From Gammaproteobacteria bacterium MOLA455 (GTDB lineage Bacteria; Pseudomonadota; Gammaproteobacteria; Pseudomonadales; Porticoccaceae), in assembly GCA_000511875.1 (NCBI GenBank), contig AZIN01000004.1, positions 1 to 64,000 of the forward strand: 64,000 nucleotides of DNA, read 5' to 3'. A program made the position numbers and the translations under genes. A model generated the notes under the pieces. The model did no database searches and was not told the DNA's origin. It saw only the letters and a program-made list of their open reading frames with translations. Numbering within the stretch: position 1 is the stretch's first letter; each line of letters begins with the position of its first letter. This document shows, in pieces, positions 1 to 8,406 of the stretch.

Positions 1-4
1 AAAC

Positions 5-36
5 CCCCGTACGTTATCCCGTGCGGGGTTTTTTTT
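5..36 (+). terminator. Rho-independent terminator at left edge
   Basis: A nine-pair stem joins positions 5-13 and 20-28 (one G-T wobble) around a six-base loop and is followed by eight T at 29-36. It would end a plus-strand gene lying left of the window. No gene body for it is visible here. Confidence 0.75.
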
Positions 37-150
37 GCTTAAAATTTAGCGGCTACCCGGAGATACATTGCCACTGCAGTCTCTCTGGGTTCATCCCTGA
101 GTGCTTTAGCACGAGTCCATCTAACCGTTCGATGTCTTTCTTACAGAACC

Positions 151-177
151 AAAAAAGCCCCAGCGTTAACTGAGGCT
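151..177 (-). terminator. Terminator in repeat unit 1
   Basis: On the minus strand an eight-pair stem (170-177 with 156-163, one G-T pair) is followed by a T run. It is the most distal of three copies of the same hairpin downstream of tRNA-Phe. Confidence 0.7.
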
Positions 178-311
178 TCTTTGAATTATGGTGCCCGGTC
201 TCGGACTAAATGCGCAGCATTTTGGGCGCATTCGCATGCGAAGGCGGGGTGAAATCCCGAGTGCTTTAGCACGAGTCCATCTAACCGGTTCGATGTCTTT
301 CTTACAGAACC

Positions 312-338
312 AAAAAAGCCCCAGCGTTAACTGAGGCT
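312..338 (-). terminator. Terminator in repeat unit 2
   Basis: Second copy of the same minus-strand hairpin and T run, about 160 bp beyond the first terminator after the tRNA. Confidence 0.7.
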
Positions 339-471
339 TCTTTGAATTATGGTGCCCGGTCTCGGACTAAATGCGCAGCATTTTGGGCGCATTCGCATGC
401 GAAGGCGGGGTGAAATCCCGAGTGCTTTAGCACGAGTCCATCTAACCGTTCGATGTCTTTCTTACAGAACC

Positions 472-498
472 AAAAAAGCCCCAGCGTTAACTGAGGCT
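472..498 (-). terminator. Terminator directly behind tRNA-Phe
   Basis: Minus-strand stem AGCCTCAG/CTGGGGCT with loop TTAACG and six T. It starts 11 bases after the CCA end of the tRNA, so it is the natural end of the tRNA transcript. Read-through would add one or two further repeat units. Confidence 0.8.
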
Positions 499-509
499 TC
501 TTTGAATTA

Positions 510-585
510 TGGTGCCCGGTCTCGGAATCGAACCAAGGACACGAGGATTTTCAATCCTCTGCTCTACCAACTGAGCTAACCGGGC
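510..585 (-). tRNA. tRNA-Phe (anticodon GAA)
   Basis: A full cloverleaf reads on the minus strand. The acceptor stem GCCCGGT pairs with ACCGGGC, the D arm contains AGCTCAGTTGG, the anticodon stem GAGGA/TCCTC encloses loop TTGAAAA, and the T loop is GGTTCGATTCC. The anticodon GAA gives phenylalanine. CCA is encoded at 510-512, and the gene is 76 nt with CCA. It lies behind yggX as in Pseudomonas and has its own promoter at 623-651. Confidence 0.97.
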
Positions 586-622
586 GTCTCGAGTTGTGCT
601 GCTCATGTCTCAAGAGGCGCGT

Positions 623-651
623 ATTAAAGCGTTTGAATTGCGCTTCGTCAA
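623..651 (-). promoter_or_regulatory. Sigma-70 promoter of tRNA-Phe
   Basis: On the minus strand a -35 box TTGACG (646-651) is separated by exactly 17 bp from a -10 box TTTAAT (623-628). A GC-rich stretch, acgcgcctc, follows the -10 box. Such a discriminator is typical of stable-RNA promoters under stringent control; that part is inference. It sits between the yggX stop and the tRNA. Confidence 0.75.
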
Positions 652-655
652 GGGA

Positions 656-928
656 TTATTCGGTCGGTGGCACGTATCCGTCAGCCTTATCGAATTCTTC
701 CCCGGCAAAGTACTTTGTACGCTGTTCCGCTAGATAGGTTCGAGCAGTGAGATCCATCATGCTAAGGTGCTTTTCATTAATCAATGTGGTTTGGTGGCTC
801 ATCCACTCGGCCCAGGCCTGCTTGGAAACATTGTAGAAAATATCTTCACCTGCTTTACCAGGGAAGGGCGGTAATTCTAGGCCGGGAAGTTCTTTCTTGA
901 GCTTGCGGCACAATACGGTGCGGGCCAT
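656..928 (-). CDS. yggX: Fe(2+)-trafficking / oxidative damage protection protein YggX
   Basis: This small cytosolic protein of 90 residues has the family's usual length. The start MARTVLCRKLKKELPGLE with the conserved Cys7 is diagnostic, as is the later stretch around YNVSKQAWAEWMSHQT. In the family it protects Fe-S enzymes and limits labile iron damage. It is the last gene of a minus-strand group asmA-mutY-yggX, 51 bp behind mutY. The link fits, because MutY carries a 4Fe-4S cluster. The ATG start has an AGAGG ribosome-binding site. Confidence 0.96.
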   Translation of the reverse strand: MARTVLCRKLKKELPGLELPPFPGKAGEDIFYNVSKQAWAEWMSHQTTLINEKHLSMMDLTARTYLAEQRTKYFAGEEFDKADGYVPPTE

Positions 929-979
929 AACTAACCTCTTAATTAAATGGTTGTTTTTAAATGTACTTACTGTCTGATT

Positions 980-2032
980 CTAGGCGATATTAGAAAGCAG
1001 CGCTTTGATCGGTGCGGGCATGCCCAATGATAGTGGATTCTGTGGGTTATACCAGACTTGATTGGACGACTCGGTAACCAGCGCCGGAGAAGTTCCAGCC
1101 TCTAGCACGGTTGCATGTACTGGTTGATAGTCCAAGTGGAAGTGACTAAAGGTATGACGCTTTACTGCTTTAATGGCTTGAGATCCCGGTTCAACTCCTA
1201 GTCTTAAATACAGCTGGGACAGCTCAGATTCAGTCTCACACTGAGGAAAGATCCACAGGCCACCCCAGAGACCCATTGGTGGATTTTGCTCTAGCAGCAG
1301 TTCTCCAAGCGCATTGCGCAGGATTAAAAAGTAGGCCGTCTTAACCGGCAATTGCTTCTTTGCTTTCTTGCCGGGATAGTCTTTCGGATTGCCTTGTTTA
1401 TAAGCTACGCAACTCGACATCAGTGGACACTCGCTGCAGCTTGGAGACGAACGTGTGCACAGGGTTGCCCCTAGATCCATCATCGCCTGTGTGTAGTCCG
1501 CAATCCGGTCGAGTGGTGTTAATGTCTCAGCGATCAACCAGAGCTTCTCAACCACCTCACGCTTACCGGGCCAGCCCTCTGTTGCGCTAAAGCGCGCCAG
1601 AACTCTTTTAACGTTACCGTCGAGAATACTGGCTTGATTGTTAAAGGCAATCGAACTGATTGCTCCAGCAGTTGAACGGCCAATTCCCGGCAGCTCAATT
1701 AGCTGTGTAACATTGTCTGGAAATTGCCCGTTGAGTTGAGTGGCAACATGCTGTGCTGTTTTGTGAAGATTGCGTGCTCGGGCGTAATAGCCCAGGCCGG
1801 TCCAATGATGTAATACATCATCCAATGGAGCAGCGGCCAAGTCATGCACAGTCGGAAAGCTCTGCATAAAGCGCTCAAAGTAAGGAATCACCGTGGATAC
1901 CTGGGTCTGCTGTAACATGATCTCTGATACCCAAACAGGATAGGCGCCAGTGTCCTGCTGCCAGGGCAGGTTGGTGCGACCATATTGGTCAAACCAGTCG
2001 AGTACGGCTTTTTGGAATTGCGCTGGACGCAT
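980..2032 (-). CDS. mutY: Adenine DNA glycosylase MutY
   Basis: Removes adenine mispaired with 8-oxoguanine or guanine in base excision repair. The 350-residue protein has an N-terminal HhH-GPD glycosylase domain with the proton donor Glu37 (SEIMLQQTQ), the hairpin [11 protein letters not shown] at 114-124 and the catalytic Asp138 (ILDGNVKRV). Four cluster cysteines sit at 192, 199, 202 and 208, the same numbering as E. coli MutY. A C-terminal NUDIX-like domain that reads 8-oxoG follows from about residue 230. It lies between asmA and yggX, as in Pseudomonas. Confidence 0.97.
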   Translation of the reverse strand: MRPAQFQKAVLDWFDQYGRTNLPWQQDTGAYPVWVSEIMLQQTQVSTVIPYFERFMQSFPTVHDLAAAPLDDVLHHWTGLGYYARARNLHKTAQHVATQLNGQFPDNVTQLIELPGIGRSTAGAISSIAFNNQASILDGNVKRVLARFSATEGWPGKREVVEKLWLIAETLTPLDRIADYTQAMMDLGATLCTRSSPSCSECPLMSSCVAYKQGNPKDYPGKKAKKQLPVKTAYFLILRNALGELLLEQNPPMGLWGGLWIFPQCETESELSQLYLRLGVEPGSQAIKAVKRHTFSHFHLDYQPVHATVLEAGTSPALVTESSNQVWYNPQNPLSLGMPAPIKALLSNIA

Positions 2033-2088
2033 AGCGTAGCTGCTCGTTATTGATTGCTTTTTTTTGGTGGCGCCTTATCGAAGGTGTG

Positions 2089-3957
2089 TTATCGAAGGTT
2101 TTTTTCGAAAATGCCTTTTAACAAGCTCTTCAGTGGATCGCTCTGCTCCCCTGTGTCGCCGTCAGTGGTTGCTGGCGTCTTGAACAATTTTTCGCCGAGC
2201 TGCTCGTAGACACTGTCTTTAAGCAGATCTCTAATCAGCTTTTCATCTGGCTTGCAGCTAGTTGTAGTATCTTGCTCAAAACTGCCACTGCATATAAATG
2301 GCAGGCTGCGATTTTGCAGTTTTTTGTTCACTGAGCAGCCCGAGGCGCTAGTGGAAGTGCCGTTAACTCTAGTATCCGCAATAAGGTTATAGCGCTGCTG
2401 AGCCAGCTCTATGTTACCCCGCGCGGCAATGGCAATATTGCCAGTCGCGGTCTTCATGTCGCTAAACTGTAGCTTGCCGTCAGCGAGCTGATAGTTGCCG
2501 GTAAGAGTTTCAAATTGGGTTCCCTTGGACCAGCTATTTCGGCTGCCGCCACTGCCCAAGAGCGCCGCTGCATTACAAAACATTTCCTCCGCATTAATTG
2601 CAGCATAGGCAGGGTCTAGAATAATAATTTCACCGCCGCCACGGAGCTCCTGAATAATCGCGTCTCTACTATTGCCCGCACTCTGAATTGTCGCTTCAAG
2701 GCTCAGAAGTCCTGACATATCACTACTGTCGGCCATAGCTGCCAGTGCCAGCTGCAGATCTATGTTGCTCAGAGAGGTCTGCAAGTTAAAGCTCGGCGTG
2801 CTTGACCGCATATCCAGACGTCCAGTGGCATTGACCTGACCGTCAAAGATATCGCTATTAAATGAACTCAGGCGCAACACCTTTTGGTTGCCAAATAGGT
2901 TGAGGTAGATATTGTCAGCCTCGAATTCAGAGAGTTTAAGCTTACTTAGTGAGAGCTCCATCTGACTGCGTCCCAGCCACAGAGCAAAGGGCACAGCTAG
3001 AGGCGCAAACAGTGCGCCATTTTGCTCGCTACTATTGCTGTCTGCAGCTAAATAGTCGCTCATATCAAATTGGTCACCGGAGACTCGCATATAGAGATTG
3101 TGGATGCGGTGATCAACCTTACTGGCGATATTGATCGCTTGATTGTCTAGTTCGAGCTGCGTATTAAACGTTGAAAGGCCATTCATATCGGTATTGAAAC
3201 TGCTGTTCCAGCTAACCGCGGTGAGTGCTTCCTTGGATGCCATCAAAGGTAATTTTACCAGCGGAAAACTCATCCCTACAGTTTTAACCAGCTGTTGCAG
3301 ATCAAAACGATTGCTGCGCAGACTGCCTTGAGCTGTAGCGAAATTATTCCTGGCATTAAATTGCCCGGTGATCTCCATGTTGTCAATTGATGCTTCCAGC
3401 TCACTGACAATAACTTCATCAATAACGCCGCTATTGGTATCCATCTGTAGTGCGAGAGTCGCATCAAGGTCTAAGGCAAGCCCGGAGAAAATCTGTGCCG
3501 ATGCCTCTAAAGAAAAACCTTCGCCAGTCAGAGAGAAATTATTAACGTTGGCGTTGAAGCGTTTCAACTGAATTGGGAAGGTATTGGGCGCTAGCTCGGC
3601 GAGTAAAATTGTTGCGTCGCGAACGTCAATTGAACCCACAGGGAGTCGGTTAGACGACAGGTCAATATTAAACAGCTCAGCCCAGCTAACTGAGAGTGAT
3701 AATTCGCTAATTTTACCCGAGGCGACAGTGCTGTGAGCGAACTCAACCTGTTCGACCACAACACCGATCTGAGGCAAAAACTGCCAGCTCAAATTACCGT
3801 CTAACGACAACTCAAGGCCCTGACTAGCGGCGGCAGATTTTATCTCGGATTTGAAGTCATTGGGGTCCACAGCTACCAGCAGATAGACCACCCCTAAAGC
3901 AATAATTACCAGCAGCGACACCACTGCTTTTAGCAGCCATGTAATAACGTTACCCAC
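2089..3957 (-). CDS. asmA: AsmA-family inner-membrane protein
   Basis: The 622-residue protein has one N-terminal membrane segment (about residues 5-28) followed by a long periplasmic beta-rich region typical of AsmA. Members of this family take part in outer-membrane lipid homeostasis and are related to bridge-like lipid transfer proteins. The start is GTG, supported by a GAGG site six bases upstream. It is the first gene of the group with mutY and yggX, with a 56-bp gap to mutY. The TonB receptor gene lies about 50 bp upstream on the same strand, so read-through is possible. The exact role in this organism is unknown. Confidence 0.88.
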   Translation of the reverse strand: MGNVITWLLKAVVSLLVIIALGVVYLLVAVDPNDFKSEIKSAAASQGLELSLDGNLSWQFLPQIGVVVEQVEFAHSTVASGKISELSLSVSWAELFNIDLSSNRLPVGSIDVRDATILLAELAPNTFPIQLKRFNANVNNFSLTGEGFSLEASAQIFSGLALDLDATLALQMDTNSGVIDEVIVSELEASIDNMEITGQFNARNNFATAQGSLRSNRFDLQQLVKTVGMSFPLVKLPLMASKEALTAVSWNSSFNTDMNGLSTFNTQLELDNQAINIASKVDHRIHNLYMRVSGDQFDMSDYLAADSNSSEQNGALFAPLAVPFALWLGRSQMELSLSKLKLSEFEADNIYLNLFGNQKVLRLSSFNSDIFDGQVNATGRLDMRSSTPSFNLQTSLSNIDLQLALAAMADSSDMSGLLSLEATIQSAGNSRDAIIQELRGGGEIIILDPAYAAINAEEMFCNAAALLGSGGSRNSWSKGTQFETLTGNYQLADGKLQFSDMKTATGNIAIAARGNIELAQQRYNLIADTRVNGTSTSASGCSVNKKLQNRSLPFICSGSFEQDTTTSCKPDEKLIRDLLKDSVYEQLGEKLFKTPATTDGDTGEQSDPLKSLLKGIFEKNLR

Positions 3958-4009
3958 AATAACCTCTACGTCTAAGACTCGAATCAGACAGGCTATTTAG
4001 CCGCCCCGA

Positions 4010-6178
4010 TTAAAACTGGTATCTTACCCCAACAGTCAGATTACGTCCTGCCTCTGGAGCAATATCACGCAACAATGATGTGGCATTGCGGATGTTTTGA
4101 TCGGTTAAGTTCTGCCCCTTGAGGAACACAGACCAACTCGCCCGTTGATAGGAAAGGGATGCATCAAGTCTGTTGTAGCTATCAGTTACTGATTCATTTA
4201 GCCCCGCACGGGTTTGTGACGCCGCGTGAGTTAGATTGATTGCCCCTCGCCAGCTGTCATTCTGATAAATCCAGCTAGCGCGAACTTTTGCCGGCGGTAA
4301 GCGGGGAATATCTCTGTGTACACCCTGATTAAAACGGCCGCGGACAATGTCTCCCTGCAGTTCAACACGCTGAGTATCAGACAGAGACCAGCTGGTTTCT
4401 ACCTCAATACCGCTAAAGCTAGCATCACGTTGTTGATAAGTGAAGCAGCCAACCGACTCGGCTAGTTCTTCAAAACTACCGTCGAAGTCAGCAATATCCG
4501 CTGAACAGGCATTTATACCTTGCAAGCCGTCTTGCTCTAAGTCATGGCTAAAAGCGAGACCAGTGTCTTGCAGATAGATATAGCGCTGAAATTGGTTGTG
4601 ATAGGCACTCACTCGCGCATTGAAGCGGCTATTGTCAGTATCTCTAAAGACCCAGGTTAGTTCTAAGCTATTGGCGGACTCAGTGTCTAAATTGCGCTGG
4701 CCAATTTCAAAGCTATTAGTGGCAATATGCACGCCATTACTCAACAGTTCTTCTGCCGCCGGCGCACGCTCGCTATGAGAGAGAACCAGACTCAGTCGCT
4801 GTTGTTGGTTGATAGGCAAGAACCAGCTAGCGCCCGCATTAACTGTGGAGTGATCAATCTCTTGCCCTACTAGGGTGATTTCCTGTTGATCAAAACGCAG
4901 TCCCAGCTCGAGATTGCCCAGTGCGAGTTCAGTTTCTTCTAGCCAGTAAATACCGCTACTGAAGGTTTCAGAGTCTGGGATAAACGCCTCTTCACCACTG
5001 GCCCCAAAGTCTCTATCACTGATCTGTAGGCCCCAGGCACCGCGCCAACCCAAATATTCATTATGAGTTAACTCCGCTCGGAGATTGTGGCTCACGGATT
5101 CAATCAGAGAGCCGATCATCACCGCGCCAGTGTTGGGTTCGAACTCGAGCTCAGTGTGCTGGTAATCGGTATAGGCATAATCCACATCTACTTGACCAAA
5201 AAACTCACCGAGATCACTAAACAGCAGCTTGGTCTGATAGGTTTGCTGCTGCATGTCAATGCGCACAAACTGTTCTGGTTCCCCTGAGAGCTCTTCGCCC
5301 TCATGATCTTCGTCGTGCTCGTCGTGTCCTTCATGACTGTGACTAGAGGGCGGCAGACCATAGTTGTTATCCAACTTACTGTAGCTAAAGCCAATTACAG
5401 TATCTTCTCCAACCCAAGATAGACCGGCTGAAAAAGAGTCGGCTTTGGCATCACTATTCTCTATGGAGCCATCAGCAGCATCAACCTCAACAGCATCATC
5501 TAAAGCGTCAAGAGCATTAGCGGAAAGCGCAGATCCTGGAATTGAGATGGTGTTGCTGTCTCGCGTAACCGCATCCAAATGCAGATTAAAACCTGAGAAA
5601 GCCGCATCAAACCTGCCTACCGTCGCCTTGGCATTACCATTGCTTGAATAGCGTGACTCAACTGCGCCCTCTACACCATCGAAAGGGACTGTGTGGATAC
5701 GGTTGTCGATAACATTGATCACGCCGCCTATAGCCCCGGGACCAAAGCGAAGAGTTGCGGGGCCGCGAAGTATTTCTATGCGGTCTGCCAGCAGCGCTTC
5801 ACTAGCCACAGCATGGTCAGCACTGATATCTGAGGCATCGCCCACTGAACTGCTATTTTGTAATATTTCAACGCGCTTGCCGCCGAGCCCACGAATAATC
5901 GGATTGCCGACTCCCGAGCCAAACGAGCTAGATGAAATGCCTACCTCATTCTGAAGTGTTTCACCTAGTGTCGACGCAGCCTCACGCTGCAGGTCTTCGT
6001 TGGCCAGCAGATTAAAGGAGCCGGCAATCTCTTGAACAGTTTTCTGATGTGGCGAGGCCGTTACTATGACTTCTTCCAGCTCTGAGTGAGATTGATTGGC
6101 AATAGTGTTTGCTGTCGCTGACAGCGGGTACGATAGGATCGCCAAAAAGGCAATCCCAATATAATTTTGGATTTTCAT
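4010..6178 (-). CDS. TonB-dependent receptor with His-rich loop, probable zinc (ZnuD-like) uptake
   Basis: Outer-membrane beta-barrel transporter of 722 residues. It has a signal peptide (about 1-23), a TonB-box-like EEVIVTAS at 35-42, a plug domain with IIRGLGGKRVEIL and ILRGPATLRFGPGAIGGVIN (136-155), and a barrel ending in VGVRYQF with the terminal Phe needed for assembly. Residues 280-296 form a loop very rich in His, Asp and Glu. Such loops occur in zinc receptors of the ZnuD type, so zinc or another divalent metal is the likely cargo (inference). The small His/Cys protein gene upstream probably shares its transcript, with a 43-bp gap. Confidence 0.85.
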   Translation of the reverse strand: MKIQNYIGIAFLAILSYPLSATANTIANQSHSELEEVIVTASPHQKTVQEIAGSFNLLANEDLQREAASTLGETLQNEVGISSSSFGSGVGNPIIRGLGGKRVEILQNSSSVGDASDISADHAVASEALLADRIEILRGPATLRFGPGAIGGVINVIDNRIHTVPFDGVEGAVESRYSSNGNAKATVGRFDAAFSGFNLHLDAVTRDSNTISIPGSALSANALDALDDAVEVDAADGSIENSDAKADSFSAGLSWVGEDTVIGFSYSKLDNNYGLPPSSHSHEGHDEHDEDHEGEELSGEPEQFVRIDMQQQTYQTKLLFSDLGEFFGQVDVDYAYTDYQHTELEFEPNTGAVMIGSLIESVSHNLRAELTHNEYLGWRGAWGLQISDRDFGASGEEAFIPDSETFSSGIYWLEETELALGNLELGLRFDQQEITLVGQEIDHSTVNAGASWFLPINQQQRLSLVLSHSERAPAAEELLSNGVHIATNSFEIGQRNLDTESANSLELTWVFRDTDNSRFNARVSAYHNQFQRYIYLQDTGLAFSHDLEQDGLQGINACSADIADFDGSFEELAESVGCFTYQQRDASFSGIEVETSWSLSDTQRVELQGDIVRGRFNQGVHRDIPRLPPAKVRASWIYQNDSWRGAINLTHAASQTRAGLNESVTDSYNRLDASLSYQRASWSVFLKGQNLTDQNIRNATSLLRDIAPEAGRNLTVGVRYQF

Positions 6179-6221
6179 TTTTCACCTGTAATTTTAAAAT
6201 TCGGAAATTATGCTGCGAAAC

Positions 6222-6509
6222 TTACAGGTGGTTAGGTGGGGCTCTAGCGAGATTGTTGGACTGAACCGCTGCGCAGACAATGCGCAAATTAATCTGATTA
6301 GCGGCGACAGGGCTAACTGGAGGATGATCAACTGCCGTATCAATGCTGGCAACAGATGCTATAGTTGGTAGAACGCAGAGTTCACAGCTGCTATTTTGAT
6401 GCTCGCTATCGGTATGAGTATGCGCCGACGCAACCGCAGAACCCAAGCCTAAAATTAGACTTAGCGTAAGGGCAAAAAACCACTTATAATTTTTCACGAC
6501 ATAGCTCAT
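6222..6509 (-). CDS. Small secreted His/Cys protein, DUF2946-like
   Basis: A 95-residue protein starting at ATG 6509 with a hydrophobic signal segment (WFFALTLSLILGLGSAVASA). The mature part begins with HTHTDSEHQ and then SSCELCVLP, a His cluster followed by a CxxC pair, which is the DUF2946 pattern. A longer version with a TTG start at 6551 is less likely because it would bury the signal peptide. Being just upstream of the His-rich TonB receptor suggests a metal-related periplasmic role, but no function is proven for the family. Confidence 0.65.
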   Translation of the reverse strand: MSYVVKNYKWFFALTLSLILGLGSAVASAHTHTDSEHQNSSCELCVLPTIASVASIDTAVDHPPVSPVAANQINLRIVCAAVQSNNLARAPPNHL

Positions 6510-6556
6510 GTCAAATAGTCTATCAGCTAATTGTTTCGAAACAACCTGCAAATTAC

Positions 6557-6572
6557 GGTTATAATAGCGACT
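6557..6572. promoter_or_regulatory. Candidate hisB -10 box and possible Zur half-site
   Basis: The divergent gap between the His/Cys protein and hisB contains TATAAT at 6560-6565, well placed for hisB (ATG at 6628), though no good -35 is seen. The same bases form TTATAATA, which matches one half and the centre of the gammaproteobacterial Zur box. The other half (GCGACT) matches poorly. Weak evidence. Confidence 0.25.
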
Positions 6573-6627
6573 AGATTAGATGCTTGTAACAAGCTCGCTC
6601 AAAAATACACCGCTGCTGGAGAACACC

Positions 6628-7221
6628 ATGGCTGATCGCATCGCGACAGTGACACGCAATACACTTGAATCACAGATCACCGTAACCGTGAATCTGGATG
6701 GAACCGGTATTGCAAACTTTAATACACCGGTGCCATTTCTAAACCACATGCTCGATCAGATCGCGCGCCACGGTTTAGTGGATCTGGATATTCAAGCAGT
6801 GGGTGATACGCACATCGACGATCACCACACGGTTGAAGATATAGGTATCACTTTGGGTATGGCGATTAATCAAGCCATTGGCGATAAGAAAGGCCTGACC
6901 CGTTATGGCCACGCCTATGTGCCACTGGACGAAGCCATGTCGCGTGTTGTAATGGACTTTTCCGGACGCCCAGGCCTGATCATGAAAGCCGATTTTGTCC
7001 GCAGTCACGTCGGCACCTTTGACGTCGACCTGACCCGTGAATTTTTCCAGGGCTTTGTTAATCACGCACTGGTGTCAATGCACATCGATAACCTGCGCGG
7101 CGCCAATGCCCACCACCAGGTCGAGACCATCTTTAAAGCCTTTGGTCGCGCCCTTAGAATCGCCGCTTCTGCTGATCCGCGCATGGCCGGTGTTATGCCA
7201 TCTACAAAGGGTACTCTTTAA
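6628..7221 (+). CDS. hisB: Imidazoleglycerol-phosphate dehydratase HisB
   Basis: Dehydrates imidazole glycerol phosphate to imidazole acetol phosphate in histidine synthesis. It is the monofunctional 197-residue form, as in Pseudomonas, without the phosphatase domain of E. coli HisB. Metal-binding clusters [12 protein letters not shown] and [19 protein letters not shown] are intact. I chose ATG 6628 ([12 protein letters not shown]) because GGAG lies just upstream at 6618-6621 and the family begins here; an in-frame ATG at 6580 would add 16 residues that do not resemble the family. hisH follows after 94 bp. Confidence 0.95.
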   Translation: MADRIATVTRNTLESQITVTVNLDGTGIANFNTPVPFLNHMLDQIARHGLVDLDIQAVGDTHIDDHHTVEDIGITLGMAINQAIGDKKGLTRYGHAYVPLDEAMSRVVMDFSGRPGLIMKADFVRSHVGTFDVDLTREFFQGFVNHALVSMHIDNLRGANAHHQVETIFKAFGRALRIAASADPRMAGVMPSTKGTL

Positions 7222-7315
7222 GACAGTCTGAGCCGCTAATGAGTACCTTGAGCTGATCGACGAGTACCTGTTCTAACCTATTCTTTGGTTTGTTTGCCAC
7301 ATACGAAGTAATCTT

Positions 7316-7966
7316 ATGAGTGATTTTCGCAGCCATATAGCCGTCATCGACTACGGGATGGGTAACCTCCATTCCGTGGCCAAAGCCCTTGAGTACGTCT
7401 GCCCGGGCGCCAAAGTCTCTATTACCGCCGACCCCAATGTGGTCGAAGATGCCGATCGCGTTGTCTTCCCCGGTGTCGGCGCCATCCGCGATTGCATGGG
7501 CGAGATAAACCGACTAAATGTCGGCGATGTAGTCAACCAAGCGATGAAAACCAAACCGGTTTTGGCCATCTGCGTCGGCATGCAAGCCCTGATGCAGCGC
7601 AGCGAGGAAAATGGCGGTGTAGACTGCCTTGGGTTATTGCCCGGCGAAGTCAAATTCTTTGGCGACAACTTAGTCGACGACCAGGGCGGCAGACTCAAAG
7701 TGCCCCATATGGGCTGGAACAGTGTCGAGCAGAGCATTGATCACCCCCTGTGGCATAGCATTGCACAGAACAGCCGCTTCTACTTTGTCCACAGCTACTA
7801 TGTGGCACCAGCCGACCCAAACTATATTGCCGGGCGCTGTAACTACGGACCGAATTTTGCCGCAGCCCTAAGCCATAAAAACCTCTTCGCCGTGCAATTC
7901 CACCCAGAAAAAAGTGCCGACGCTGGCCTGCAGTTGCTGCGCAACTTCTGCAACTGGATGGGTTGA
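7316..7966 (+). CDS. hisH: Imidazole glycerol phosphate synthase, glutamine amidotransferase subunit HisH
   Basis: Supplies ammonia from glutamine to HisF. The 216-residue class I amidotransferase has the nucleophile Cys86 (AICVGMQ), the oxyanion region GVGAIRDC and the His196/Glu198 pair in HPEK. Its partner HisF, and HisA, would normally follow, but the next gene is a DUF2288 gene starting three bases after the stop. hisA and hisF are not in this window. Confidence 0.95.
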   Translation: MSDFRSHIAVIDYGMGNLHSVAKALEYVCPGAKVSITADPNVVEDADRVVFPGVGAIRDCMGEINRLNVGDVVNQAMKTKPVLAICVGMQALMQRSEENGGVDCLGLLPGEVKFFGDNLVDDQGGRLKVPHMGWNSVEQSIDHPLWHSIAQNSRFYFVHSYYVAPADPNYIAGRCNYGPNFAAALSHKNLFAVQFHPEKSADAGLQLLRNFCNWMG

Positions 7967-7969
7967 GCG

Positions 7970-8311
7970 ATGACTGATCAGAACACTTCAGAGCAGCAGA
8001 CTTCAAAGAAGCAAACCGAAGAGCAAGAATTAATTGCCCGTTTAAACAGCGAAACCGCAAAAATTGCCTGGCATGACCTGCAAATCCACTATGCCGCTGG
8101 CAATGTCTTGGGCACAGCAGCCCACGCCGACCTGATTAAAGTCGCCATAGAATTTAACCGCGACAACGCCACACAGATTCAACAGTGGTTGGCCGATAGC
8201 AGTCTATTTGAAATCAGCGATCAACAGGCAACGGAGTGGTACGAAAAAAACCAAGAGCTCTGGGCACTGGTTATTCCGCCCTTTGTACTGGTTCAGCAAG
8301 TAGCAGACTGA
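7970..8311 (+). CDS. DUF2288 family protein
   Basis: A 113-residue cytosolic protein with a polar Gln/Thr-rich start, then the DUF2288 pattern: ETAKIAWHDLQ, a central AHADLIKVAIEFNRDN, and a tryptophan-rich end WALVIPPFVLVQ. No biochemical role is known for the family. It starts three bases after hisH and is almost certainly co-transcribed with it. Confidence 0.8.
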   Translation: MTDQNTSEQQTSKKQTEEQELIARLNSETAKIAWHDLQIHYAAGNVLGTAAHADLIKVAIEFNRDNATQIQQWLADSSLFEISDQQATEWYEKNQELWALVIPPFVLVQQVAD

Positions 8312-8406
8312 ATGGTCAGCAACTATTGAGTAGCAACTCGGCAACTGTCCTACACTTACGATTTTAAATTGGCTGCAAAGTCAGTCGCCTACTCTAGGGG
8401 TTAAGC

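Larger units (their letters stand above)
95..526 (-). repeat. Tandem repeat built on the 3' end of tRNA-Phe
   Basis: Three near-identical units with periods of 160 and 161 bp run from about 95 into the tRNA gene. One unit has a single extra G. Each unit carries the last 17 nt of the tRNA including CCA (minus-strand copies at 189-205, 350-366 and, in the real tRNA, 510-526), then a terminator hairpin, a GTGCTTTAGCAC hairpin, a TTCGCATGCGAA palindrome and an AATGCGC/GCGCATT inverted repeat. The leftmost unit is partial. The layout resembles the rtT repeats behind E. coli tyrT, which also repeat a tRNA 3' end; that comparison is from general knowledge, not from homology shown here. Confidence 0.9.

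Noticed and set aside
95-526. CRISPR array
   Set aside because: Units are 160 bp and contiguous with no variable spacers, and they contain a tRNA end and terminators; no cas genes are near.
349-579. 76-codon open frame across the tRNA repeats
   Set aside because: It runs antisense through the repeat units and the tRNA-Phe gene, has no ribosome-binding site, and its composition follows the repeats.
95-585. Integration site scar (attL/attR) at the tRNA 3' end
   Set aside because: Repeated tRNA ends can mark integration, but here the copies are evenly spaced, nothing is inserted between them and no integrase is present.
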